Program-made: the position numbers and the translations under genes | The notes under the pieces: generated by a model | The model's database searches: none | What the model saw: the letters and a program-made list of their open reading frames with translations, nothing else | Told to the model about the DNA's origin: nothing | Part shown: positions 26,588 to 34,391 of the stretch, in pieces | Position numbering within the stretch: position 1 is the first letter of the stretch | Layout of the letters: the number at the start of each line of letters is the position of its first letter | Source of the DNA: Actinomadura sp. 6K520 | Lineage (GTDB): Bacteria > Actinomycetota > Actinomycetes > Streptosporangiales > Streptosporangiaceae | Length of the DNA stretch: 64,000 bases | Direction of reading: 5' to 3' | Assembly (NCBI RefSeq): GCF_004349245.1 | Contig: NZ_SMLC01000002.1 | Coordinates: 82,383-146,382 of the forward strand

Positions 26588-27027
26588 CACCGGCGGGCGC
26601 GGCGGTTGCGGTAGGCGATATCGCTGTTCAGCGCGGTGGCGAACGCGCACCACGCCGCGTACGGCACCAGCACGGCGCCCGCGACGGCGTCGGCACGGGC
26701 CGTGCGCCTGATCAGCTCGGCGTTGCTCACGTCCAGCAGAACCGTGCCCACGACTCCCGCGGCCGTGCTGCGCCGACGGAAGAACAAGACATTCCACGCG
26801 GCGTTCAGTGCCAGGTTGACCCCCAGGCTGGCGGCCAAGGCACAGTGCTCACGCCCCTGCGACCTCACCAGCGCACGCCCGCTCGCCCACGCGATCGACG
26901 CGTAGAGCGGCGTCCACACGACCCCGAACGCCCACGCCGGCGGCTGCCACGACGGCTTGGCCAACGACCGGTACCAGGCGGTATCGGGGTCGACCGCCTT
27001 GGCGCCCACCGCAGCCGCCACCGCCAC
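26587..27027 (-). CDS. tspO: TspO/MBR-family membrane protein, 5' end apparently truncated
   Basis: 146 residues. The TspO pattern is clear: WYRSLAKPSWQPPAWAFGVVWTPLY, LNLALNAAWNVLFF-like (GVNLALNAAWNVLFF) and VPYAAWCAFATALNSDI. TspO proteins bind tetrapyrroles such as protoporphyrin and can help in porphyrin handling. The first membrane helix is cut short: only AVAAAVGAKA precedes the first loop, where relatives have about 12-15 more residues. The only start available is one of the GTG codons in a Gly-coding repeat shared with the overlapping neocarzinostatin-like gene, and no ribosome site is visible. A deletion joining the two genes is likely. Confidence 0.8.
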   Translation of the reverse strand: MAVAAAVGAKAVDPDTAWYRSLAKPSWQPPAWAFGVVWTPLYASIAWASGRALVRSQGREHCALAASLGVNLALNAAWNVLFFRRRSTAAGVVGTVLLDVSNAELIRRTARADAVAGAVLVPYAAWCAFATALNSDIAYRNRRARR

Positions 27028-27523
27028 CGCCGCCGAAGGTGAGCGGGATCTCGGCGGTGTTCGGCCCCTGGTTGCCCGGCGCGGTGACGGCGATGACGCA
27101 GGCGCCGGCCTTGGCGGCGCAGTCGGCGCCGCCCGCCTCGGCGACGAGCTTGATCTTGGCGTCCGTGGAGCCGTCCTTGGTCACGAAGTTGCCATCGGCG
27201 TCGGTGGCGCCGAGGATCGCTCCCCCGGTGCCCTGCGCGGCGCAGTCGTTGGGGAGCTTGGGGCCGGGCTTGCACTGGCCGAGCGTCACGAAGGTCTCGT
27301 TGGGGCTCATGCCGGTCACCTGGACGGTGATCGTGTCTCCGGCCTTCACACCCGTGGTCTTGCTGGCATTGATCTTCGGTGCGGCCAGCGCGGGCAGCGC
27401 GACCGCCAGGACGCATGCCCCGGCTAGTGCGACCACGGCGCCGGCACGTCTCACAAGTCCGGCGAAGCCGGTCCGGGGGGCGTGGGGGGTCGCCCCCCCT
27501 CGAAAAATACTGATTCCGGTCAC
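26849..27523 (-). CDS. secreted neocarzinostatin-fold protein with out-of-frame 3' extension
   Basis: 224 residues. After the signal region (about 24-48, ending ALPALAAP) comes a neocarzinostatin-family beta-sandwich (KINASKTTGVKAGDTITVQV, TLGQCKPG, then DCAAKAGACVIAVTAPGNQG), with paired cysteines as in macromomycin and related apoproteins. The recognised domain ends at a Gly run near 27,038. The last 60 or so residues are tspO read in another frame. Its sister genes end in a membrane anchor, which this one lacks. GTG 27523 has AAGGAG eight bases upstream. The first 20 codons include a GC hairpin of terminator type. It follows the sister gene at 27,553 by 29 bases. Confidence 0.72.
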   Translation of the reverse strand: MTGISIFRGGATPHAPRTGFAGLVRRAGAVVALAGACVLAVALPALAAPKINASKTTGVKAGDTITVQVTGMSPNETFVTLGQCKPGPKLPNDCAAQGTGGAILGATDADGNFVTKDGSTDAKIKLVAEAGGADCAAKAGACVIAVTAPGNQGPNTAEIPLTFGGGGGGGCGGRQGGRPRYRLVPVVGQAVVAAAGVGVRGRVDAALRVDRVGERACAGEVAGA

Positions 27524-27552
27524 GGCGTTTGCTCCTTCTGGTTGGCTGCCGC

Positions 27553-28125
27553 CTATCTGCTGCGGCGTTGGACGACGGTGACGACTCCCCCGGCGAGGAC
27601 GAGCAGCGCGACGGTCGCGGCCCAGAGCGGCGTCGAGGGGCCTCCGGTGCCCGGCCCGGCCCCGGCGGCGGGCACCGGGGAGGTGTGCACGGCGGAACCG
27701 CCCTTGAACGACGACCCCTTGAAGCCCACGCGGACGATCGCGGTGTTGGTGTCGTAGACGGCGTCCGGCACGGTGCCCGGCAGGGGCCCGGCGCCGATGA
27801 CGCACTGCCGGGTCATGCAGTCGATGCCGCCGAACTCCGGACGGGCCTTCAACCGGACCTCCGGCAGCTTGCCGTGCGCGTCGACGTTGACGAAGGTGGC
27901 GCCGCCGCCGAGGTCGCAGTCCTTGAGCCCGTTGGTGTAGCCCTCCCGGCACAGCCCGACGGCGACCGCCTTCAGCCCGGGCCGGAACCCGGCCCCGGAG
28001 ACGATGATCGTCTCGCCGGCGGTGAGGTCGGCGGAGCGGCTGACGTGCAGCTCGGGCGGGGCCGCCACCGTCCCGGCGGAGGCGAGCGGGGACAGCGCCA
28101 GCGCGGCGAGCGCGATGGGGATCAC
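27553..28125 (-). CDS. membrane-anchored neocarzinostatin-fold surface protein
   Basis: 190 residues: signal peptide (IPIALAALALSPLASAG), one neocarzinostatin-type domain (about 22-130: ELHVSRSADLTAGETIIVSG, VGLCREG, then GIDCMTRQCVIGAGPLPG), a Pro/Gly linker and a C-terminal membrane helix (LWAATVALLVLAGGVVTVV) with Arg stop-transfer. It is therefore displayed outside the cell, anchored by the C-terminal helix. There is no LPxTG or LAxTG signal. GTG 28125 overlaps the upstream stop (GTGA) and has GGAGG nine bases upstream. Confidence 0.82.
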   Translation of the reverse strand: MIPIALAALALSPLASAGTVAAPPELHVSRSADLTAGETIIVSGAGFRPGLKAVAVGLCREGYTNGLKDCDLGGGATFVNVDAHGKLPEVRLKARPEFGGIDCMTRQCVIGAGPLPGTVPDAVYDTNTAIVRVGFKGSSFKGGSAVHTSPVPAAGAGPGTGGPSTPLWAATVALLVLAGGVVTVVQRRSR

Positions 28126-29963
28126 GTGACGGAACCTCCGGTGCTGCGGGCCACGGCCGGCGGGCGCGGCTCGCCGGCCGCCGGGACGGGGATCTCGGCG
28201 ATGCGGCCGGGCTCGACGGCGTAGGCGCGGTGGACGAGCGCGAGGATCTCCGGCGTGGCGGGTCCGGCGATGACCACGGCGGTGCCGGTGGCGGCGAGCC
28301 GGCGCAGCACGGCGTGCACGGCGGTGGCGCACGGGCCGCCCGCGATGCCGTCCACCAGCAGGAGCCGGGGCCGGGTGAGCAGCGCCTCGGCGAGCGAGAG
28401 CAGTCCCTTCGGCGCGGCGGTGAGCGCTCCCGCGGGTTCGCCCGCGAGCTTGCGGAGCGAGGGGAAGACGTCCAGGACGGAGTGCGCGGCGGCGCCGGGG
28501 TCGGCGTGGCCCATCGCGCGGGCGTGCGCGGCCAGCCCCACCGCGACCGGCGACTCTCCGGGGGCGCGCGGCTCGGGGCCCGCGTGGTGGCACAGCCCCA
28601 GCGCCATGCGCTGGTAGGCGTCGAGCGCGGTCAGGTCGGCGCCGCCCAGCACGATCCCGCCCTTGCACGGCGTCCGCCCGGCCAGGGCGGCGGCGAGCGT
28701 GCCCGCGCCGGGGCCGGACAGCGCGACGATCTCGCCCGCCGCCATCCGCAGCCCGATCCGGCGCAGCCGGGCCGGGCCGCGCGGGACCGCCAGGTCCCGG
28801 ACGTCGAGGAACGGCGGCGGCTGCGCGCTCCCGGGGCCGCGCACGCGCAGCGCCAGCAGCGCACCGACGATCGGCGGCAGCGCCGTCAGCGTCAGCGCGG
28901 ACCCCTCGGCGAGCACCGCGCGCAGGGCCGCCGCGCAGCCGAAACCGGCGAGCCCGCCGCCCGCCGCCGCGATCCCGGTGAGGCCGGCCGCCGCCAGACG
29001 GCGCGGTTCTGGCAGCGGCCGGAGCACGGTGGTGTCGAGGGCGGCGACGGCCAGGCCCGCGGCGGGCAGGGCGACGGCGAACCCGGCCGCGAGCGTGCCC
29101 GGGCCGGGCGCGCTCGCCATCAGGATCGGCGCGGCGGCGCCCGCGAGCAGCAGCCAGGGGACGGTCTGCGCCGTACCGGCCGCCCGGCGCCCGAGCACGG
29201 CGAGCGCGACCGCCGGGAGCAGCGCCCACGCCAGGTGCCGGACGGGTTCCTCCCCGATCAGATCCCAGCGGAAGGTGAGCAGGTGCAGCCCGCCCATGAG
29301 CGAGGACCCCGCCACCCAGCCGACGAGCAGGTACACCGGAAGGGACGCCTTGACCTCGCGGACGCCGATCATGTCCCGCACCCGCCCGACGGACCGGCCG
29401 GACTCCCCGGGCGCCTCGCGGGCGAGGAGGGCGGCCGCCGCGGCGAGCGCGGCGGCGCAGCCGCCCGCGATCAGCAGCGCCGACCCGGGATCGGCGGACC
29501 GGAGCACCGTGAGCCAGGCGGCCGCGGCCAGGCCGGCGAGCGCGGCGGCCTGCCCGCGCGCGGGCCCGCCGGACGACCGGGCGGCGCACGCCCTCGGCAC
29601 GGCGAGCAGCGGCCCCGCGAGGACCCCGGCGGCCAGCAGCGCGGTGGCGAAGACCGGGACGGCCGGGACGAGCCCCGCCAGCGCGACGGCGAGCCCGGCC
29701 GTCGCGCCGCAGGCCGCCGCCGCGCGGTGCGGGCGCCGCCGCCCGGCCGTCCAGAGCAGCGGGAAGAGTCCCGCGCAGGCGAGCACGAGGCCCGTGAGCG
29801 CCATGTAGGTCACCACGTCGCCGGGGACCTTCACCACGCCGCCGAGCGCGTCGGTGAGCAGCAGCACGGTCCCGCCCGCCGGCGGCCCGGCCGCGGCAAG
29901 GAGCACCGGCCCCGCGGTGCGGGCGGCGGCGTGCCGGGGGACCGGCGGGAGCGGAACGGTCAT
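28122..29963 (-). CDS. multi-pass membrane protein fused to a degenerate ABC ATPase domain
   Basis: 613 residues. Residues about 15-390 are 11-12 hydrophobic helices of major-facilitator-like character. From about 395 the protein becomes an ABC ATPase most like LivF/LivG (FLDVRDLAVPRGPARLRRIG). Every catalytic motif is damaged: Walker A reads GPGAGTL without Lys (about 412-420), the signature LSGG is replaced by LTAA, and Walker B reads LLLVDGIAGG without the catalytic Glu (about 534). It is probably a pseudo-ATPase with a regulatory or scaffolding role. It is embedded in the surface-protein operon with four-base overlaps on both sides, so it may help export or organise those proteins; that is inference. 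Confidence 0.78.
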   Translation of the reverse strand: MTVPLPPVPRHAAARTAGPVLLAAAGPPAGGTVLLLTDALGGVVKVPGDVVTYMALTGLVLACAGLFPLLWTAGRRRPHRAAAACGATAGLAVALAGLVPAVPVFATALLAAGVLAGPLLAVPRACAARSSGGPARGQAAALAGLAAAAWLTVLRSADPGSALLIAGGCAAALAAAAALLAREAPGESGRSVGRVRDMIGVREVKASLPVYLLVGWVAGSSLMGGLHLLTFRWDLIGEEPVRHLAWALLPAVALAVLGRRAAGTAQTVPWLLLAGAAAPILMASAPGPGTLAAGFAVALPAAGLAVAALDTTVLRPLPEPRRLAAAGLTGIAAAGGGLAGFGCAAALRAVLAEGSALTLTALPPIVGALLALRVRGPGSAQPPPFLDVRDLAVPRGPARLRRIGLRMAAGEIVALSGPGAGTLAAALAGRTPCKGGIVLGGADLTALDAYQRMALGLCHHAGPEPRAPGESPVAVGLAAHARAMGHADPGAAAHSVLDVFPSLRKLAGEPAGALTAAPKGLLSLAEALLTRPRLLLVDGIAGGPCATAVHAVLRRLAATGTAVVIAGPATPEILALVHRAYAVEPGRIAEIPVPAAGEPRPPAVARSTGGSVT

Positions 29964-31069
29964 ACCGCCTCTCCCCTCGGCGGGGCGAGGAACCGGTCCA
30001 GCGCCTCGGCGTCGACGGGTTCGAGGACCTCGCCGGTGCGCCGTTCCAGGTAGCCGATCAGCTCGGCGCGGTCGACCACGTACGCCCCGCTCGGCGACGG
30101 CGCCACCGAGTCCAGGTAGCCGAGCACGTCGGTGAGCTCCACGCCCGGGGCGGCGCGCGGGGCCACCGGGTGGTGGGCGGGGGACGCCGACGCGCCGCGG
30201 CGCTTCCGCCGCCGCGCCGCCGCCCAGCGGCCGAGCGCCAGCCGGATGCCGAACAGCAGCAGCAGCGCGGCGAGCGCGTTGGCCCCGATCAGCCCCCAGG
30301 GGTAGGCGCTGAACGTCGTCTCGAACGGGACGGACCCGGCGTACCGCCCGCCGACCACGAACTGGCCGAAGGCCGCCGGCGGCAGCACCACCGGAATCCG
30401 GTACGTCGCGGTCCGGCCCGGCTGCAGGGTGCCGGTGCGCGGCGCGTCCAGCGGGCTGTCGGGGGTGTCCTCGGCGCCCCAGCCGACCACCAGCGGGGTG
30501 TTCTCGATGGGTTCGGCGCCCGAGTTGCGGATGCGGAGCACCAGGGTCCGCCGCGGCCTGCCGCCGAACAGCTCGGCGCGGTCCCCGCCGCCGACGACCT
30601 CCAGGCCGACCACGTCCGCGCGGACGGGCACGACGTCCCGGACGATCCGCTCGACGGGATGCCCCTCGACGGTGAACGGCGCCGTCGCGGTGGCGGCCGG
30701 GCCCGTCCCGCCCGGCAGGGTGGTGACACGGACGACGCAGGGGCACGCCGCGGGGGGCGCGCCGACGGTGAGGCCCGCCTCGAACGTCCCGGCGGGGGCG
30801 ACCATCGCGGTGACGCCCCGCTCGGTGTCGCAGTCGGCCGAGCCGTGCACCGCGTTCGCCCCGCAGATCTGGACCTGCACGGTCGCGCCCGGCGTCCAGG
30901 AGCCGCCGCGGACCCGGGCGGTCGTGCCCGCGGCGGCGGCGCCGGGCTCGGCGCTCACCCCGGGCTCCGCCGCGCGGGCCGGGGCGGCGGCCGCCGCCGG
31001 CCGGGCGGACAGGGGCGGCTGGACGACCAGGGCGGCGGCCAGCAGGACGGTGATCGACCGGGCCCTCAC
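29960..31069 (-). CDS. membrane-anchored surface protein: neocarzinostatin-like plus CARDB-like domains
   Basis: 369 residues: signal peptide (about 1-28), a neocarzinostatin-like domain (about 45-135, with VQICGANA and ACPCVVRVTTLPGG), a second beta-sandwich (about 140-250: LVLRIRNSGAEPIENTPLVV, PGRTATYRIPVVL) and a membrane helix (about 258-280: WGLIGANALAALLLLFGI). An Arg-rich stop and a cytoplasmic tail of about 85 residues follow, ending in a helix-rich domain (GVELTDVLGYLDSVAP). The tail sets it apart from its neighbours and could signal to the cytoplasm. GTG 31069 overlaps the upstream stop. Confidence 0.78.
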   Translation of the reverse strand: MRARSITVLLAAALVVQPPLSARPAAAAAPARAAEPGVSAEPGAAAAGTTARVRGGSWTPGATVQVQICGANAVHGSADCDTERGVTAMVAPAGTFEAGLTVGAPPAACPCVVRVTTLPGGTGPAATATAPFTVEGHPVERIVRDVVPVRADVVGLEVVGGGDRAELFGGRPRRTLVLRIRNSGAEPIENTPLVVGWGAEDTPDSPLDAPRTGTLQPGRTATYRIPVVLPPAAFGQFVVGGRYAGSVPFETTFSAYPWGLIGANALAALLLLFGIRLALGRWAAARRRKRRGASASPAHHPVAPRAAPGVELTDVLGYLDSVAPSPSGAYVVDRAELIGYLERRTGEVLEPVDAEALDRFLAPPRGEAV

Positions 31070-32100
31070 ATGAACACCCCCGTCTCACCGGAGGTCAGGC
31101 CCGCCCGCTCCCGCCAGCGGCGGATCAGCCGCGGCAGGACGGACCACAGCACGAACACGGTGCCCGCGAGGACGAGCAGCGCGGGCCAGGGCACCGCCGT
31201 GAACCGGGTCTGGGCCCGGACGTCGATGCCGCCGGCGGCGGTCAGCTCCACCCGGACGGTGACCCTGTCCAGGGCGGGAGGGCCGTTCCAGGGCAGCGTG
31301 ATCTCGGTGCGCTCCCCGGGCAGGATCTCCGGGATGCGCCGGTCGGGCCACCGCTTCACCTCGCGGCCGAACACGCCGGTGGCCCGGACGCGGGCGGTCG
31401 GGGAGATCCGCTGGTTGCCGGTGTTGACGATGGTGTAGCGGACGGTCCCGCGCCCGCTCCGCACGAACGGCACGAGGGGTTCGGTGCGGGCGACGCCGAG
31501 GCCGTCGGCGCGCATGCCGGGCGTCAGCGGGCCGGTCACCCGCAGGTACACGCGGGCGCCGACGGCCCGCCGGATCCCGACGCGGGCGCCGCCGCTCCGC
31601 TGGACGCTCTCGACGGCCGTGTGCAGCGCGACGATGCCGCCGATGTGCTCGCCGGGCGTCGCGTCGGCGGGGATCTTCAGCGTGAAGGGGATCTCCCTGG
31701 CCTTCCCGCCGGGGATCTTCGGCGACGCGGCCCTGAGGGAGATCCAGGCGCCGACGCCCCGGGACGTCTCCTCGGCCGCGCGCAGGGCGAACCCGGCGTC
31801 GCGGGGGGTGTTGTAGGCGTCCGTCCCGTACACCTCGAAGGCGATGGGCGCCTCGGTCAGGTTGGTGATCCGGACGACGTCCCGGACGGTGGCGCCGGCG
31901 GGCGCCTCGAACGCGAAGAAGGGACGCGCGGCCGGGGCCGCGCTGCGGTTCGCGGGCCCCACCGACCAGGCGCCGTTCCCGGTGGCGGGGCCGGGCGCCG
32001 CCGGGGCCCGGGCAACCGCCGCCGCGGCGCCGGGCGCGGCCGCCGCGGCGGCCAGGCCCGCCGCCACCGCCGCGGCGGCGATCCGGAGCAGGGGACTCAT
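31066..32100 (-). CDS. DUF916/WxLIP-like surface protein with C-terminal membrane anchor
   Basis: 344 residues: signal peptide, then two beta-sandwich domains like the DUF916/DUF3324 WxL-interacting proteins of Gram-positives (RDVVRITNLTEAPIAFEVYG, PADATPGEHIGGIVAL, then VRYTIVNTGNQRISP and LPGERTEITLPW). A C-terminal helix (PALLVLAGTVFVLWSVLP) and an Arg-rich tail complete it. In Firmicutes such proteins bind WxL-domain proteins and host or wall ligands. Here it lies directly after a WxL-like gene, matching that pairing. ATG 32100 has GAGGTGATCG upstream. Confidence 0.78.
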   Translation of the reverse strand: MSPLLRIAAAAVAAGLAAAAAAPGAAAAVARAPAAPGPATGNGAWSVGPANRSAAPAARPFFAFEAPAGATVRDVVRITNLTEAPIAFEVYGTDAYNTPRDAGFALRAAEETSRGVGAWISLRAASPKIPGGKAREIPFTLKIPADATPGEHIGGIVALHTAVESVQRSGGARVGIRRAVGARVYLRVTGPLTPGMRADGLGVARTEPLVPFVRSGRGTVRYTIVNTGNQRISPTARVRATGVFGREVKRWPDRRIPEILPGERTEITLPWNGPPALDRVTVRVELTAAGGIDVRAQTRFTAVPWPALLVLAGTVFVLWSVLPRLIRRWRERAGLTSGETGVFM

Positions 32101-32159
32101 CGATCACCTCGTGCGGCCGGGCGATGGTGCGCGCCGTCCGGCCGCGGGGCTCGGGGCGG

Positions 32160-33479
32160 TCAGGACAGCGTGAGGGTGAGGACGGCGGTGTAGCGCCCGG
32201 CGCCGGTCAGCGGGGGGACGGTGAGGTCGAGGCCGGCGCCGGCGGCGAACGTCCCGCCGACGACCTGCCCGGTGCCGCCGGGCGCGGTGCACAGCGTCGC
32301 CGCGGTGGTGGTGTCGAGCGGTCCCGCGCTGCCGGGCGTGACGGCGCTGGCCCCGGGCGCGGCGGTGCACGCCGGCGTCCAGGAGAGGTTCCCGGCCGGG
32401 ATCTTCGTGCCGGCGGGCGACGTGAAGTCGGTGAGCGTGCCGGTGAGCGACCAGCCGGTGGTGCCGCCGCGCGCGTCGATGACCTCGACCCGCTTGAGCG
32501 AGCCGGTGGCGGACTGCTCGGTGCCGTCCAGCGTGACGGGGCTGAGGTCGACCTCGCCCGCCTCGCGGGACATGGTGAGCGGCCCGCCGTTGACGGTGAC
32601 GTTGATCTTCTGCTCGCCGCACCGGTCCGCGTCCTCGCCCTCGCACTCGCCGGTGGGCGGCGGCGTCTTCCCGGTGACGGTCAGCGCCACGCGCGTGCTC
32701 GCCTCACCCTGGGCGACCACGATCGTGCGGGCGCCCGGCGCGGCGGACTCCGCGACGGTCGCCGATCCGGTCAGCTTCCCGGCGGCGTCGGCGGAGGCGG
32801 TGACGCCGGTCAGGTCGTCCGGCTCGCACGCGGCCCCGGCGGCGTCGCACAGTGTCACGTCCACGGCGCCCGGCCGCCAGCCCGCCCCGGTGAGGGTGAC
32901 GGTGCCGCCCTGGACGACGCTCGGGGGGCTGACCGACGCGCCCGGCCCGCCCTCGGTGACGTTGATCGTGGCGAGGTGCCCGGGGGTGCTCTTGGGCGTG
33001 CAGGTGATGGTGGCCTGCGCCCCGGCCTCGGCGACGACCGTCAGCCCGGCGGGGGCGATGCGCACCTCGCCGGCACCGGTGAGGGTGAGCTCGCCGGAGA
33101 CCTTGCCGATCGGGAGTTCGCCGTACGCCGGGATCGCCCCGGTCCGTTTCGGCGCGCTGATCGGCACGGACCCGGACTGCGCGCCGGAGACGGTGAGCGT
33201 CCCGGACGTGGTCCAGGAGTCGACCGGCAGCGGCGCGACGCCGGGCAGGTCGGAGAAGTCGGCCTCGACGGTGACCGCGTCCCCGGTGGTGGCCGAGGCG
33301 GGTGCGGTGACCGTCACGGTCGCGTCGTAGTCGAACCCGGAGCCGAAGATCTGGCACCGGTAGGGGACCTGGCCCGTGGCGGCGTGCGCGGTGCCCGCCT
33401 GCATCGCGGGAGCCGCGACGGCGCCCGCCGCGGTGATCACCGCGGCGGCTCCGCGCAGGGCCGTGCGTGTGCGTCTCAT
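32160..33479 (-). CDS. secreted WxL-like domain protein
   Basis: 439 residues: Arg-rich signal peptide ending THAAT, then several beta domains (DUF6801-like front part with YRCQIFGSGFDYDATVTVTA, a neocarzinostatin-like middle with VTLCDAAGAACEPDD) and a WxL-like C-terminal domain (VIDARGGTTGWSLTGTLTDF, ending GAGRYTAVLTLTLS). No membrane anchor is present, so it probably attaches to the wall non-covalently or through the DUF916-like partner. ATG 33479 has GAGGAG nine bases upstream. First gene of the surface operon, divergent from a sortase gene, with a GAAAC-type operator between them. Confidence 0.8.
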   Translation of the reverse strand: MRRTRTALRGAAAVITAAGAVAAPAMQAGTAHAATGQVPYRCQIFGSGFDYDATVTVTAPASATTGDAVTVEADFSDLPGVAPLPVDSWTTSGTLTVSGAQSGSVPISAPKRTGAIPAYGELPIGKVSGELTLTGAGEVRIAPAGLTVVAEAGAQATITCTPKSTPGHLATINVTEGGPGASVSPPSVVQGGTVTLTGAGWRPGAVDVTLCDAAGAACEPDDLTGVTASADAAGKLTGSATVAESAAPGARTIVVAQGEASTRVALTVTGKTPPPTGECEGEDADRCGEQKINVTVNGGPLTMSREAGEVDLSPVTLDGTEQSATGSLKRVEVIDARGGTTGWSLTGTLTDFTSPAGTKIPAGNLSWTPACTAAPGASAVTPGSAGPLDTTTAATLCTAPGGTGQVVGGTFAAGAGLDLTVPPLTGAGRYTAVLTLTLS

Positions 33480-33519
33480 CTGCCGCTGCTCCTCAACTGC
33501 CGGCCGTTTGCGGAGCTTC

Positions 33520-33544
33520 GTTTCTCATCGGGAAACAAAGTTTC
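33520..33544. promoter_or_regulatory. GTTTC-N7-GAAAC-N3-GTTTC composite operator (WxL operon/sortase)
   Basis: Half sites at 33520-33524, 33532-33536 and 33540-33544 give an exact GTTTC-N7-GAAAC followed by an exact 13-base palindrome GAAAC-AAA-GTTTC. It lies 41 bases upstream of the WxL gene and 120 bases upstream of the sortase gene. Extra GAAAC/GTTTC half sites occur at 33,561, 33,615 and 33,635. Same architecture as four other sites in this window. Confidence 0.65.
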
Positions 33545-33666
33545 GCAAGACGGACATAGCGAAACCGCTCCGGAGCGGAGCTGTCAAGGGGCGGGCGCGG
33601 GCGGCAACCGAATCGTTTCACTCAGGGGATCGCCGTTTCCCTACCGAAGGGTTACGGTTTCCGACC

Positions 33667-34335
33667 ATGCGCACGGTGCTGCGGAGCCTGGCGGAGCTGT
33701 CGATGACGGCCGGCCTCGTCCTCGCGATGTTCGTCGGCTACCTGTCCTGGGGAACCGGCGAGTACACGCACCGGCAGCAGGGCGACCTGCACAGCGAGCT
33801 GGAACGGCGGTGGAACGCGGCCCAGACGCGCAGGCTCGCGGCGGCGGGGCCGCGGCGCGGGGGCGGGGCCGCCGTCCCCGTGCCCGCGGCCGGGCAGGCG
33901 TACGCGCTGATCCGCGTCCCGAAGTTCGGATCGTCCTACCGGTACGCGGTGGTGGAGGGCGTGGGCACGGCCGACCTGCGCAGGGGCCCCGGGCACTATC
34001 CGGGTACGGCCGGGCCGGGCCAGGTCGGCAACATGGCGATCGCCGGCCACCGCACCACCTACGGCGGGCCGTTCGAGCGCAACGGCGAGCTGGCCCGCGG
34101 GGACGAGATCCTCGTCGACACCGCCGCGACGACCTTCGTCTACCGGGTGACGGGACGCGTCGTGGTGCGGCCTGGCCGCACCGACGTGACCGCGCCGGTG
34201 CCGGGCAGGCCGGGGCGCAGTCCCCGGAAGGCGATGCTCACGCTCACCACCTGCCATCCGAAGTTCTCCGCCGCCTACCGCCTCGTCGTCTTCGCCGAGC
34301 TGGCGGGACGCCGGGCACGCACCCCGGCGGCCTGA
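33667..34335 (+). CDS. class E sortase
   Basis: 222 residues: an N-terminal membrane helix (about 10-28), a variable linker, and the sortase barrel from about 78. The catalytic His128 is in GNMAIAGHRTTYGGPF, Cys196 in TLTTCHPKF and Arg205 in SAAYRLVVF. Class E enzymes of actinobacteria attach LAxTG-type proteins to the wall. No LAxTG protein is seen in the window, so its targets are elsewhere or it serves the divergent surface operon. ATG 33667 has only a weak ribosome site. Confidence 0.9.
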   Translation: MRTVLRSLAELSMTAGLVLAMFVGYLSWGTGEYTHRQQGDLHSELERRWNAAQTRRLAAAGPRRGGGAAVPVPAAGQAYALIRVPKFGSSYRYAVVEGVGTADLRRGPGHYPGTAGPGQVGNMAIAGHRTTYGGPFERNGELARGDEILVDTAATTFVYRVTGRVVVRPGRTDVTAPVPGRPGRSPRKAMLTLTTCHPKFSAAYRLVVFAELAGRRARTPAA

Positions 34336-34349
34336 CCCGTCGTGTTACC

Positions 34350-34374
34350 GTTCCCCAGATTGAAACAGTGTTTC
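34350..34374. promoter_or_regulatory. GAAAC/GTTTC composite operator (membrane-protein gene)
   Basis: GTTCC at 34350-34354, seven bases, GAAAC at 34362-34366, three bases, GTTTC at 34370-34374. It ends 17 bases before the GTG of the next gene, a position suited to repression. Confidence 0.62.
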
Positions 34375-34391
34375 CATATGGGGAGGGTGCC

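Noticed and set aside
27463..27510. GC-rich inverted repeat considered as a terminator between the two neocarzinostatin-like genes
   Set aside because: It lies after a GTG with a strong AAGGAG site and inside the reading frame, so I kept it as coding; a later GTG start that would free the hairpin cannot be excluded.
32124..33660. Plus-strand coding opposite the WxL-like gene
   Set aside because: The minus strand has a signal peptide, ribosome site and WxL-like motifs; the plus-strand product is low-complexity.
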